64,000 nucleotides of DNA from Pseudomonas sp. ACM7 (GTDB taxonomy: Bacteria; Pseudomonadota; Gammaproteobacteria; Pseudomonadales; Pseudomonadaceae). The stretch lies in NCBI RefSeq assembly GCF_004136015.1, contig NZ_CP024866.1, positions 6,025,672 through 6,089,671 on the forward strand, in the 5' to 3' direction. Shown here in pieces: positions 8,255 to 17,775 of this stretch; the stretch's first letter is position 1; each line of letters starts with the position of its first letter. The notes under the pieces are model-generated. The model was not told the origin of the DNA, did no database searches, and was given only the letters and a program-made list of their open reading frames with translations. The position numbers and the translations under genes are program-made.

Positions 8255-8956
8255 TCAGCATTCCCACTCGGAACGGCTGAACAGATAACCCTTGCCCCAC
8301 ACGGTCTTGATCTTGCGCGCCTCGCCGGCGTGGTCGTCGAACTTGCGGCGCAGCTTGGAAATCGCCACGTCCACCGAGCGGTCGGTGCCATTGAACTCGA
8401 TGCCGCGCAGGCGTTGCAGAATCTGGTCGCGACTGAGCACTTCGCCGGCATGCCGGGCGAGCACCACCAGCAGGTTGTATTCGCCGCTGGACAGTTCGAC
8501 CAACTGCTCGCGCCAGGTCACGGTGCGCTCGGACAGGTCGATGCACAGATTGCCCATCAGAATGCGGTCGTTGGCCGTCTGCGGTTCAGTCAGGCTGCTA
8601 CGCCGCAACAAAGTCCGCACCCGGGCCAGCAACACCCGCGGTTCACAGGGTTTGGTGACGTAGTCGTCGGCGCCCATTTCCAGGCCCAGCACCTGATCGT
8701 GGCTGTCATCGCGGGCGGTGAGCATCAGGATCGGCAACGTGGCCGAATCGGCGCGCAGCAAGCGGCAGACTTGCAGGCCATCGAGCCCCGGCAGCATCAG
8801 GTCGAGGATCACCAGGTCCGGCGGATTGACCCGCGCACGTTCGCGCACATGGTCACCACGGCTGATCACGCTGACGCTATAGCCGTTGCGTTCCAGGTAA
8901 CTGGCAATCAATTCGGAGAGCGCGGTGTCGTCTTCGACCAGGAGGATGTTGGGCAT
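8255..8956 (-). CDS. OmpR-family response regulator (RstA/PA1437-like)
   Basis: 233 residues. The receiver domain has the acidic pocket (LLVEDD), the phosphorylated Asp in LVILDLMLPG and the conserved Lys in VTKPCEP. The C-terminal winged helix ends with KIKTVWGKGYLFS. It precedes its kinase by four bases. As in P. aeruginosa PA1437-PA1438 beside PA1435-PA1436, it faces an RND efflux operon and is the likely regulator of it; this is inferred from gene order. Confidence 0.92.
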   Translation of the reverse strand: MPNILLVEDDTALSELIASYLERNGYSVSVISRGDHVRERARVNPPDLVILDLMLPGLDGLQVCRLLRADSATLPILMLTARDDSHDQVLGLEMGADDYVTKPCEPRVLLARVRTLLRRSSLTEPQTANDRILMGNLCIDLSERTVTWREQLVELSSGEYNLLVVLARHAGEVLSRDQILQRLRGIEFNGTDRSVDVAISKLRRKFDDHAGEARKIKTVWGKGYLFSRSEWEC

Positions 8957-8997
8957 GGGTGTTTCCAGAAGGTGCTGTAGCGCCTGATACACCGCTA

Positions 8998-9062
8998 TCG
9001 CGAGCAAGCTCGCTCCCACAGGGGAATGCATTTCAAAATGTGGGAGCGGGCTTGCTCGCGAA
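8998..9062. repeat. REP pair in the regulator/pump divergent region
   Basis: Inverted REP cores (TCGCGAGCAAGCTCGCTCCC and its mirror with GGGCTTG) lie in the 268-base divergent region between the response regulator and the RND adaptor gene. Confidence 0.9.
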
Positions 9063-9224
9063 GGCGGCCTGACAGTCGCAAAAGGAATCAAGCTGCCAAG
9101 GATATACGCCCTCGCCCGTGCCTGAGTAAAACCCTTACACAATTTCACACAGCGCCTACAAAGCTTCACCGCTACCCTCGTCGCCTCCCCGTAGGATGCT
9201 GGGGGGTCATTATTGGGGTATTAC

Positions 9225-10382
9225 ATGTCAAAGAATCTGCTTGCCAGGCTCAGCCTGATTGCACTGGCGGTGACGCTGAGCGCTTGTGACAAGGCCTCGA
9301 CGGACGAAGAACAGGCGCCTCTGGCCACGGTTCGTATCGAGACCATCCAAGCCAGCCCCCTGTCGATCACCAGCGAATTGAGCGGGCGGATTGCCGCGCC
9401 ACGCATTGCCGAAGTCCGCGCCCGGGTTGCCGGGGTGGTGTTGCAACGGGCGTTCCGTGAAGGCAGCGATGTGAAAAAAGGCGAAGTGTTGTTCCGTATC
9501 GACCCGGCGCCGTTCAAGGCTGACCTGGACAGTGCCGAAGCGGCGCTGCGCAAGGCTGAAGCCAATGCGTTCCAGGCGCGCCTGCAAGAGCAGCGTTACG
9601 CGCAGTTGATCGAAGGCAATGCCATCAGCGGCCAGGATTATGACAACGCCCGGGCCAGTGCCCGGCAAACCGCTGCCGACGTCGCCGCGAACAAAGCCGC
9701 CGTGGAGCGGGCGAAACTCAACCTGGGTTACGCCACGGTCACGGCGCCGATCTCCGGGCGCATCGGCCGCGCGTTGGTGACCGAAGGCGCACTGGTCGGG
9801 CAGAACGAAACCACACCGCTGGCATTGATTCAGCAACTGAACCCGATTCATGCCGACCTCACCCAATCGACCCGCGAACTCAACGACCTGCGCCGGGCGT
9901 TCCGTTCCGGCCAGTTGCAGCAGGTCGGTCAGGACCAGGCCAAAGCCACGCTGATCCAGGACGACGGCAGTCTCTATCCGTTGCCCGGCAAGTTGCTGTT
10001 CGCCGACATCACCGTCGACCCCGGCACCGGTCAGATCATTCTGCGCAGCGAATTTCCCAACCCGGACCTCGACTTGCTGCCGGGCAGCTTCGTTCGCGTG
10101 CGTCTGGAGCAAGCGGTCAATCAGCAAGGCATCAGCGTGCCGCAACGGGCCATCCAGCGTGACAGTGCCGGCATCGCCCAAGTGCTGTTGCTCGACGCCG
10201 AACAGCGGGTCGGCCAGCAACCGGTCGAACTGGGCGCCGTGCAGAACGATCGCTGGATCGTCACCGCCGGGCTCAAGCCCGGTGATCGCATCGTCACCGA
10301 AGGCCTGCAACACGCCCGTCCCGGTGAAAAAGTGCAGATCGACGACACCCCTCTTCCACTTGCCCAGGCTTCTGGTCAGTAA
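9225..10382 (+). CDS. RND efflux periplasmic adaptor, lipoprotein (MexM-like)
   Basis: 385 residues. A lipoprotein signal ends in the lipobox LSAC (Cys at about residue 21), anchoring it to the inner membrane facing the periplasm. The HlyD/AcrA order follows: lipoyl half-motif (RIAAPRIAEVRARVAGVV), an alpha-hairpin, the second lipoyl half (TVTAPISGRIGRALV) and beta-barrel/membrane-proximal domains. It links the permease to an outer-membrane channel. The start at 9225 begins the signal peptide. It lies 15 bases upstream of the permease. Context matches the MexMN locus of P. aeruginosa (PA1435-PA1436), which uses OprM; no outer-membrane gene follows here. Confidence 0.9.
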   Translation: MSKNLLARLSLIALAVTLSACDKASTDEEQAPLATVRIETIQASPLSITSELSGRIAAPRIAEVRARVAGVVLQRAFREGSDVKKGEVLFRIDPAPFKADLDSAEAALRKAEANAFQARLQEQRYAQLIEGNAISGQDYDNARASARQTAADVAANKAAVERAKLNLGYATVTAPISGRIGRALVTEGALVGQNETTPLALIQQLNPIHADLTQSTRELNDLRRAFRSGQLQQVGQDQAKATLIQDDGSLYPLPGKLLFADITVDPGTGQIILRSEFPNPDLDLLPGSFVRVRLEQAVNQQGISVPQRAIQRDSAGIAQVLLLDAEQRVGQQPVELGAVQNDRWIVTAGLKPGDRIVTEGLQHARPGEKVQIDDTPLPLAQASGQ

Positions 10383-10397
10383 GCAGGACGCTTCTTT

Positions 10398-13300
10398 ATG
10401 CCGCAGTTCTTTATCGATCGCCCGGTGTTCGCCTGGGTGGTTGCCCTGTTCATCCTGTTGGCCGGCGCCTTGGCCATTCCACAGTTGCCGGTGGCGCAAT
10501 ACCCCAACGTAGCGCCGCCGAAAGTCGAAATCTACGCCGTGTACCCCGGTGCTTCGGCGCAAACCGTGGACGAAAGCGTGGTCAGCCTGATCGAGGAAGA
10601 ACTCAACGGCGCGGACCATCTGCTGTATTTCGAATCCCAGAGCAGCCTCGGCAGTGCCACCATCACTGCGACGTTCCAGCCGGGCACTGACCCGGAAATG
10701 GCTCAGGTCGATGTGCAAAACCGTCTGAAAGTGGTCGAGTCGCGCCTGCCTCAAGCGGTGACGCAGCAGGGTTTGCAGGTGGAGAAAGTTTCCGCCGGTT
10801 TCCTGCTGCTGATCACCCTCACCTCCAGCGACGGCAAGCTCGACGACGTGGCGCTCAGCGATTACCTGGCGCGCAACGTGATGAACGAGATAAAGCGTCT
10901 GGACGGCGTCGGCAAGGCGCAGTTGTACGGTGCCGAACGGGCGATGCGAATCTGGATCGACCCGCAGAAGCTGATCGGTTTTAACCTGACCCCGGCTGAC
11001 GTCAATGCCGCCATCGTCGCGCAGAACGCGCAAGTGTCGGCCGGCAGCATCGGCGATTTGCCGACCCGCACCACCCAGGAAATCACCGCGACTATTCTGG
11101 TCAAAGGCCAGTTGTCGACGCCGGAAGAATTCGCCGACATTGTCCTGAAAGCCAATCCTGACGGCTCAACTGTGCGCATCAAAGACGTGGCGCGCGTCGA
11201 GATCGGCAGTCAGGAATATCAGTTCTCCACCCGCCTCAACGGCAAACCGTCGACTGCCGTCAGCGTGCAGTTGGCACCGGGCGCCAATGCCTTGAGCACT
11301 GCCACGTTGGTGCGGGCGAAGATGGACGAGCTGGCGAGCTACTTCCCGGCTGGCGTGGAATACAAGATCCCGTATGACACCTCGCCCTTCGTCAAAGTCT
11401 CGATCACCAAGGTGGTTTACACCCTCGGCGAGGCGATGTTGCTGGTGTTTGCGGTGATGTTCCTGTTCCTGCAAAACATCCGCTACACGCTGATTCCGAC
11501 CCTGGTGGTGCCGGTGGCGCTGATGGGCACCTTTGCGACCATGTTGGCCCTCGGCTTCTCGATCAACGTGCTGACCATGTTCGGCATGGTACTGGCTATC
11601 GGCATCCTGGTGGATGACGCGATTGTGGTGGTGGAAAACGTCGAGCGGATCATGGCCACCGAGGGCCTGTCGCCCAAAGAGGCAACGCGCAAGGCGATGA
11701 AGCAGATCACCGGCGCAATCATCGGCATCACGCTGGTGCTGGTGGCGGTGTTCATTCCGATGGCGTTCATGCAGGGTTCGGTCGGGGTGATTTACCGGCA
11801 ATTCTCCTTGTCGATGGCCACCTCGATTCTGTTCTCGGCGTTCCTCGCCCTGACCTTGACCCCGGCACTGTGCGCAACGTTGCTCAAGCCGATTGCCAAG
11901 GGCGAACATCACGAGAAGCGCGGGTTCTTCGGCTGGTTCAACCGGCGTTTCGAGCAACTGACCGAGCGTTATCAGGGCTGGGTCGCCTATGCGTTGAAAC
12001 GCTCTGGCCGTTACCTGCTGATCTACGGCGTACTGCTGATCGGATTGGGCGTGTGCTTCAGTCGACTGCCCTCCTCGTTCCTGCCGGTGGAGGATCAGGG
12101 ATACACCATCACCGACATTCAGTTGCCGCCGGGTGCAAGCAAGAACCGAACAGTGCAGGTGGTCGAGCAGATCGAAGCCCACAACGCCACTGAACCCGGC
12201 GTTGGCGACAGCACGGTGATTCTCGGTTTCAGCTTCTCCGGCAGCGGTCAGAACGCGGCGTTGGCGTTTACCACGCTCAAGGATTGGTCTGAACGGGGCA
12301 GCGACGACTCAGCCAGTTCGATTGCCGATCGCGCCAACATCGCGTTGAGCCAGATCAAGGACGCCGTAGCGTTCGCGGTACTGCCGCCGCCGGTTGACGG
12401 TCTTGGCACCTCCAGCGGTTTCGAGTTCCGCCTGCAGGACCGTGGCGGTCTTGGCCATGCCACGCTGATGCAGGCACGCAGTGAATTGCTCGCTGCCGCC
12501 GAGAAAAGTCCGATCCTGATGAACGTGCGCGAAAGCGCCCTGGCCGAAGCGCCGCAGGTGCAACTGGAAGTCGACCGCAAACAGGCCAACGCGCTGGGTG
12601 TTTCCTTTGCCGACATTGGCAATGTGCTGTCCACCGCCGTCGGTTCGGCCTACATCAACGACTTCCCCAACCAGGGGCGGATGCAGCGGGTGGTGGTTCA
12701 GGCCGAAGGCGATCAGCGCAGTCAGGTCGCCGATCTGCTGAAGATTCACGTACGCAACAGCGCCGGAAAAATGGTGCCGTTGTCGGCCTTCGTCCAGGCC
12801 AAATGGACTCAGGGCCCGGCGCAATTGACTCGCTACAACGGCTACCCGGCGATCAGCATTTCCGGCGAACCGTCGCCCGGTTACAGCACCGGCGAAGCCA
12901 TGGCGGAAATCGAACGACTGGTTGCACTTGGCCCGGCGGGATTGGGGCAGGAATGGACCGGGTTGTCATTGCAGGAACGGTTATCCGGCAGTCAGGCGCC
13001 GATCCTGCTCGGGCTGTCGCTATTGATCGTGTTTCTGTGTCTGGCGGCGTTGTATGAGAGCTGGTCGATTCCGACCTCGGTGCTGCTGGTGGTGCCGCTC
13101 GGCGTGCTCGGCGCGGTATTGGCCGTGACCTTGCGCGGGATGCCCAACGACGTGTTCTTCAAGGTCGGGCTGATCACCATCATCGGGCTGTCGGCGAAGA
13201 ACGCGATCCTGATCATCGAGTTCGCCAAGAGCCTGTACGACGAAGGCCACGACCTGATCGACGCAACGCTGCAAGCCGCGCGCCTGCGACTGCGGCCGAT

Positions 13301-13496
13301 TGTCATGACGTCGCTGGCGTTCATCCTCGGCGTGGTGCCGTTGGCGATTGCCACCGGTGCCAGCTCGGCAAGCCAGCAAGCGATCGGCACCGGGGTGATT
13401 GGCGGGATGATCACGGCGACGCTGGCGGTGGTGTTTGTGCCGGTGTTTTTTGTGGTGGTGATGAAATTGGTCCGCAAGCGGAGCACGGATATCTGA
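10398..13496 (+). CDS. RND multidrug efflux permease, HAE-1 family (MexN-like)
   Basis: 1032 residues, the usual HAE-1 length. The start MPQFFIDRPVFAWVVALFI is typical. Twelve membrane segments and two large periplasmic loops can be traced. The proton-relay Asp pair is in GILVDDAIVVVENVER of TM4, and the TM10 Lys lies in the SAKNAILIIEFAK stretch. It pumps amphiphilic drugs using the proton gradient. With the adaptor upstream and no channel gene it probably recruits OprM from elsewhere. Substrates cannot be read from sequence. Confidence 0.93.
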   Translation: MPQFFIDRPVFAWVVALFILLAGALAIPQLPVAQYPNVAPPKVEIYAVYPGASAQTVDESVVSLIEEELNGADHLLYFESQSSLGSATITATFQPGTDPEMAQVDVQNRLKVVESRLPQAVTQQGLQVEKVSAGFLLLITLTSSDGKLDDVALSDYLARNVMNEIKRLDGVGKAQLYGAERAMRIWIDPQKLIGFNLTPADVNAAIVAQNAQVSAGSIGDLPTRTTQEITATILVKGQLSTPEEFADIVLKANPDGSTVRIKDVARVEIGSQEYQFSTRLNGKPSTAVSVQLAPGANALSTATLVRAKMDELASYFPAGVEYKIPYDTSPFVKVSITKVVYTLGEAMLLVFAVMFLFLQNIRYTLIPTLVVPVALMGTFATMLALGFSINVLTMFGMVLAIGILVDDAIVVVENVERIMATEGLSPKEATRKAMKQITGAIIGITLVLVAVFIPMAFMQGSVGVIYRQFSLSMATSILFSAFLALTLTPALCATLLKPIAKGEHHEKRGFFGWFNRRFEQLTERYQGWVAYALKRSGRYLLIYGVLLIGLGVCFSRLPSSFLPVEDQGYTITDIQLPPGASKNRTVQVVEQIEAHNATEPGVGDSTVILGFSFSGSGQNAALAFTTLKDWSERGSDDSASSIADRANIALSQIKDAVAFAVLPPPVDGLGTSSGFEFRLQDRGGLGHATLMQARSELLAAAEKSPILMNVRESALAEAPQVQLEVDRKQANALGVSFADIGNVLSTAVGSAYINDFPNQGRMQRVVVQAEGDQRSQVADLLKIHVRNSAGKMVPLSAFVQAKWTQGPAQLTRYNGYPAISISGEPSPGYSTGEAMAEIERLVALGPAGLGQEWTGLSLQERLSGSQAPILLGLSLLIVFLCLAALYESWSIPTSVLLVVPLGVLGAVLAVTLRGMPNDVFFKVGLITIIGLSAKNAILIIEFAKSLYDEGHDLIDATLQAARLRLRPIVMTSLAFILGVVPLAIATGASSASQQAIGTGVIGGMITATLAVVFVPVFFVVVMKLVRKRSTDI

Positions 13497-13511
13497 CCCG
13501 ACACCCATCAC

Positions 13512-13601
13512 TGTGGGAGCGAGCTTGCTCGCGATGAGGCCATAAAAGTCGATATCTATGTTGGCTGTTACGCCGTCATCGCGAGCAAGCTCGCTCCCAC
13601 A
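13512..13601. repeat. REP pair after the RND operon
   Basis: TGTGGGAGCGAGCTTGCTCG and its inverted copy frame about 40 bases. It sits directly downstream of the permease stop and may stabilise the 3' end of the transcript. Confidence 0.9.
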
Positions 13602-13686
13602 GGAGGCCTCATCGCCTACAGCTTGGTGGTCACAACGAACTGCGCTGGGCTAAGGTGTTTGCAAAGCCCTGACGCATCGAGTTCAC

Positions 13687-14328
13687 ATGCCCTTCCTCGC
13701 CCGCACCCACCCTCGCCTGTCCGCCGCCTTCACTCTCGGCGTTGCGGCAGGCATTCTGACACCAGCCGACTCGATCATCAGCAAAATCCTCATCGGCTGG
13801 AACACCGGGGTCTGGACTTACCTGATCCTGATGCTCTGGCTCACCGCGCGCGCCAAAGCGCCGGACGTGAAGCGCATTGCCGAGGTCGAAGACGAAAACG
13901 CCGGGCTGGTGCTGTTTGTTGTATGCGTCGCCGCAATTGCCAGCCTGGCGACCATCACCTTCGAGCTGGCCGACAGCAAGGACCTGGAAACGGCCCGCAA
14001 GCTGCTGCATTACGGTTTTACCGCGTTGACGGTCATCGGTTCATGGCTGCTGATCGGGGTAATTTTCAGCGTGCACTACGCCCGTCTGTTCTACACCTGG
14101 GGCGGCAAAGACCCGGCACTGCGTTTTGCTGAAGGTCTGACAACGCCCAATTACTGGGACTTCCTGTATTTCTCTTTCACCATCAGCGCGGCGGTCCAGA
14201 CGTCCGATGTTGGCGTGGCAACTCGGGATTTGCGCAAGATTGTCCTGGCGCAGTCGCTGATCGGCTTTCTGTTCAACACGGCCATTCTCGGGTTCTCGAT
14301 CAACATCGCGGCGGGACTGTTTGGCTGA
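13687..14328 (+). CDS. DUF1345 integral membrane protein
   Basis: 213 residues with about five hydrophobic segments and a charged middle loop ([11 protein letters not shown]). The stretch [20 protein letters not shown] is conserved in DUF1345 proteins, which resemble the pore module of two-TM channels (FSFT.s.a.QTSDV). The function is unknown. It is the last gene of normal Pseudomonas composition before the AT-richer island. Confidence 0.82.
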   Translation: MPFLARTHPRLSAAFTLGVAAGILTPADSIISKILIGWNTGVWTYLILMLWLTARAKAPDVKRIAEVEDENAGLVLFVVCVAAIASLATITFELADSKDLETARKLLHYGFTALTVIGSWLLIGVIFSVHYARLFYTWGGKDPALRFAEGLTTPNYWDFLYFSFTISAAVQTSDVGVATRDLRKIVLAQSLIGFLFNTAILGFSINIAAGLFG

Positions 14329-14690
14329 CAGTTACACCAACCGACAGGAACCGTGACTGCCGCTTGTGACACCAAAGCTCGCAAGTACCCGTATGCCGAT
14401 ACCAACCTCGACCTCCGGCAAGCCTTGAAATGCTTCTAAAAATACCAGCAGCTATATTACTGGCTGCTGCAATGTCAGCAATCTGGTTATAAAAAATCGA
14501 ATTAATGTTCGCCAGTTGTAAATAGAACCCCACAAAACAACAACCACCAAACACAAAACCAGCATTTTGTATAGCTGCTATATCTGACAGTTTACAAAAT
14601 ATTGATATTGGTCTTATATGAAACATCCAGGCATTTCACATCGAAAGATGTGGCCTGGACTTCCCTGCTAAAAATATGGAGAGTGTAATC
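14329..14690. other. AT-rich gap with no recognisable gene
   Basis: These 362 bases are clearly poorer in GC than the sequence to the left, with runs such as ATAAAAAATCG and repeated ACAAAACAACA. No coding frame or known repeat is convincing. It probably holds the promoter of the next gene and marks the left edge of the accessory island. Confidence 0.5.
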
Positions 14691-15158
14691 ATGAGCAACA
14701 CCGCCTTGAAAGCTCGCTGTGCCCCTTCAGCTCTGGATGAAGTATTTACTGCAAATCTGGAAGATAGCTCTAACTTTGTCGCCACACTGACCGAACTAAG
14801 AAGCTCGTCAACCCCAGGTCGAGGTGAAATTTGGGTCGTGATTGCGACTGATCGGAGAGACAACAATGTAAAAACTTTCACCATCACATTTTCAAAAGAC
14901 ATTCAAAGTAACATCGGGAAAATCACTGACGGCGATGATGAGGTCTCGCTTTTCTATAACAACTATGAAGACTTGAACAACCCAACTCTTCAAAAAGCCA
15001 GAGCAGGGACGATCCAATATACATTGAATCTCGAAAATATGACCTTCATTGGCAATTTCAATGCTGACATAGATAAATCTGATGGGGCCGGACATTATTT
15101 GTGCACAGGGCACTTCAATACAGTTCTTAGTCGTTCCAGCCCGACGCTCATTCGCTAA
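14691..15158 (+). CDS. Unknown protein of the AT-rich island
   Basis: 155 residues. No family was recognised. The protein is polar, without a signal peptide or membrane segment, and rich in beta-prone stretches (GEIWVVIATDRRDN, VKTFTITFSKDI, GTIQYTLNLENMTFIGNFN), suggesting an all-beta fold. GGAGAG seven bases before the ATG sets the start at 14691. Codon use is AT-rich, unlike the chromosomal genes to the left. It faces the autotransporter gene and shares a terminator with it. Confidence 0.75.
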   Translation: MSNTALKARCAPSALDEVFTANLEDSSNFVATLTELRSSSTPGRGEIWVVIATDRRDNNVKTFTITFSKDIQSNIGKITDGDDEVSLFYNNYEDLNNPTLQKARAGTIQYTLNLENMTFIGNFNADIDKSDGAGHYLCTGHFNTVLSRSSPTLIR

Positions 15159-15161
15159 ACC

Positions 15162-15202
15162 GAAAAAATAAGGGCCTCGGCATTCAACCCTGGCCCTTTT
15201 AT
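15162..15202. terminator. Bidirectional terminator, unknown protein / autotransporter
   Basis: AGGGCC (15171-15176) pairs with GGCCCT (15192-15197), with an A-run before and a T-run after, so it can serve both convergent genes. Confidence 0.75.
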
Positions 15203-15237
15203 ACCTATTTACAAGCCTGGATATGCGTAACAGCCCT

Positions 15238-17574
15238 CTACCACTTGAATTGCACGCCCACAGTGCCTCCCATTGGCATTTCAATATTCTTACCATTCAT
15301 GTATTCAATTTCTGCATGCGCTTGCCAACGTCCCGACAGATTGATTGCAATGCCCGCCCCGACCTCAGCCCTCGACCCTGAAAGATCATTGTTGAACACG
15401 TTATTATTGACCTTGACTTCGTTGTTCGTCGAAAACTCATGGGCGAATGCCCCTCGAACATAAGGCTGTAATTTAGTACCGCCATTCAGCTGCAAATCAC
15501 GCCCGACTGTGACCCCGGCCTTGCCGAGCAAGGAACGTGTACGATCGCCTTCGGCCTGCAAGCCATTATCCAGTTTGTAATCCTTGCCCTGAATTACCAC
15601 CGCGGACCACTGAGTGAAAGGTTCGATGAAGTAGCTTTTCTCCAACTTGATATGGCGCCCCACTTCCACAGAGCCACCGATGGCGCTGTTGTCATAGTCG
15701 CCTTTGGAACGTTTGCCGTCAGTCATCCCGACCTTTGCATCGTTCTGGAACCGATTGAGTTTGAGCATGCTGTCGACATAGTAGCCACTGACGTCATCCA
15801 TCCAGGTCAGGTAAGTACCCAGGTAGTAGCTCTTAATCGTACCGGATGTGCCACGGTGCAAATCCAGATCAGCGGAACTATGGCCGGCCATTACCCCCAA
15901 TAACCACTGCCCGTCACCCAAATGCAGGGGAGCATCGGCGCCCAATGTAAAACCTTGCTGGGATTGTCGGTAGCCATCACCAAAAGCGTCACTGGCGTTG
16001 TACTTGTTGCCATAGGCTCTGAGCCAAGCGCCTGATTTGTCCGGGTTGAAACGCAGTTCTCCCATACGACTGCGCAATGAGGTCAATTCACCGTACCAAA
16101 CGGTTGGAGCGGTATTAAACAAAGCCGCCACTGCACGAGTGGAGGGGCTTATCGTGCGACTCTCAGGATCCAGGAACCAGTCATTGCCGGTTCCGCCCTG
16201 TTTCAACCCATAGGAAAACGTCCCCAGATCAACTTGACCCTCAGCATTGGCCAACGAGAATCGGGCATCCCCACCTGCGGTGTGAACAACCTGGATGGGC
16301 TGGCCGCTGGCTGGTTCGCTGCCGGTACTGGTAATCAGCAATTGATGATCACCGGTTGCGGTACCGGTGACATTTAGAGAATCACTTTGATTGGTAGTGA
16401 AGTTGACCCCCATCTCAAACAAACCGCTTCCAGACAGGTTATGGACACTCAATTGGAAAAAATCGTTATCAGCACCCAGTTTCACCGTGCCACCGTTCAG
16501 CACAAGGTCACCGACCTGGCTGTTGCCCGTCAGGTTCCACCTGGACGTGGCATCAATGCCAGCCGTGCCAACACCATTCAGGACACCGCTCAACTGCGAA
16601 CCCTGCTGTAGCGAGACAGTCGCAGTGCTACCCGCATCAGCGCTCACATCTCCTATCAGCGAAGCGCGGGTAAAATTCAATGAAGTATTGCTGTTATCAG
16701 ATACCAGGACACTGCCTGTCAGGGCACTGTGCTCCACGTTAAGTGCAGCATCGCTCGAGCCCCTGACGTCCAGAATCGTTCCGTTACTACCGCCCAGTGT
16801 TGACCCATTGAGAACATCAATTCGAGATACGGGCGCCGATATGCCGGCGTTGTCGACTACGATGGCTGCGCCGCTCTTGCCTTCGACACTCGATTGATCC
16901 AGTCGCAATTGACTGGCCGGTAAACCCGCAGCTTCCAATCCCAATGTCACGCCGTTTTGTGCGCCAATAATGTGTGAGCCATTTACCGCAGTCGTTGCAC
17001 CACTGAGCAAAGTGAGGCCGGTACTGCCCGTCCCCGTGCCCTCTAGCGTCGACTTATCCAGGGCAAGTGTGCTGAAGGCCGTTACGCGAGCGCCTCCCGT
17101 TACACCGATGACGCTGCTGTCTGTCAGCGTGGCACTTGAGCCAGTGTTCGTGCCGACAGCATGCCCCACCTGCAAGCCCAGCCGATTGCCGCTGATTGCA
17201 CTGCCGTTGATCGTGGCAGTGCTGTTGACAAGTTCCAATCCCGCACGTGCATTACCTCCAACTACAGTCGTGTTGATCAGGCTGACCGTAGACCCGCGAC
17301 TGGCCGAGATCTGTTGAGTCACCGCACCACTCGCATTCAACGTCGATTCAAACGCGGTGACATTGAGCGTCTGAGCCCCGTCGACGTTCAAAGTAGCATT
17401 TTGAGAAAGAACCCATTGCTCCACGCTGGAGCCATTTGTAATCGTTTGAGTGCCGCCTACCAATGTTCCGGCGTTTACTGTCTGAGACATCAACAATGGA
17501 AAAAAACACAGCGAGGAACCACCCAGCCACATTTTCGTCATCGTTATTTGGGTGGCATATTTTTTTGACCACAT
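15238..17574 (-). CDS. Autotransporter (type Va) with pertactin-like passenger
   Basis: About 778 residues. After a signal peptide with an extended N-terminus (hydrophobic core SSLCFFPLLMSQTVNAG) comes a passenger of about 430 residues made of imperfect beta-helix repeats rich in Asn, Ser, Thr and Gly (GSTVSLINTTVVGG, STATINGSAISGNRLG). The last about 270 residues form the autotransporter beta-barrel, starting near SGAWLRAYGN and ending in an aromatic residue (GVQFKW). The passenger should be displayed or released at the cell surface, where adhesion is likely but unproven. The start at 17574 is the first ATG giving an acceptable signal; starts up to 17676 are possible. Confidence 0.88.
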   Translation of the reverse strand: MWSKKYATQITMTKMWLGGSSLCFFPLLMSQTVNAGTLVGGTQTITNGSSVEQWVLSQNATLNVDGAQTLNVTAFESTLNASGAVTQQISASRGSTVSLINTTVVGGNARAGLELVNSTATINGSAISGNRLGLQVGHAVGTNTGSSATLTDSSVIGVTGGARVTAFSTLALDKSTLEGTGTGSTGLTLLSGATTAVNGSHIIGAQNGVTLGLEAAGLPASQLRLDQSSVEGKSGAAIVVDNAGISAPVSRIDVLNGSTLGGSNGTILDVRGSSDAALNVEHSALTGSVLVSDNSNTSLNFTRASLIGDVSADAGSTATVSLQQGSQLSGVLNGVGTAGIDATSRWNLTGNSQVGDLVLNGGTVKLGADNDFFQLSVHNLSGSGLFEMGVNFTTNQSDSLNVTGTATGDHQLLITSTGSEPASGQPIQVVHTAGGDARFSLANAEGQVDLGTFSYGLKQGGTGNDWFLDPESRTISPSTRAVAALFNTAPTVWYGELTSLRSRMGELRFNPDKSGAWLRAYGNKYNASDAFGDGYRQSQQGFTLGADAPLHLGDGQWLLGVMAGHSSADLDLHRGTSGTIKSYYLGTYLTWMDDVSGYYVDSMLKLNRFQNDAKVGMTDGKRSKGDYDNSAIGGSVEVGRHIKLEKSYFIEPFTQWSAVVIQGKDYKLDNGLQAEGDRTRSLLGKAGVTVGRDLQLNGGTKLQPYVRGAFAHEFSTNNEVKVNNNVFNNDLSGSRAEVGAGIAINLSGRWQAHAEIEYMNGKNIEMPMGGTVGVQFKW

Positions 17575-17731
17575 AAAAGAGTTTTCCGATTTTTTGTTCC
17601 CTGAAGAACGAAGAAATGAAATTTGAGAACGAGCGGATGCCGTCCGTAAACGTCGGCACACTACAACCATCCGCAACCCTGGTATGTAGGAATACTCTGC
17701 GAAAACAATAGGAATATGTTACCTACTGCAA

Positions 17732-17766
17732 TAGGAAAAATACCGGGAGAGCGTACTCTCCCGGCA
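17732..17766 (-). terminator. Terminator after the Ig-like gene
   Basis: CCGGGAGAG (17743-17751) and CTCTCCCGG (17756-17764) form a perfect nine-pair stem with a four-base loop, followed on the minus strand by TATTTTT. It lies just past the stop at 17776. Confidence 0.88.
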
Positions 17767-17775
17767 AACACTCAG

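Noticed and set aside
9228-11033. A 601-codon open frame on the minus strand across the RND adaptor and permease genes
   Set aside because: It is a shadow of the GC-rich codon bias of the plus-strand genes, spans their boundary and encodes low-complexity Gln/Arg/His-rich sequence.
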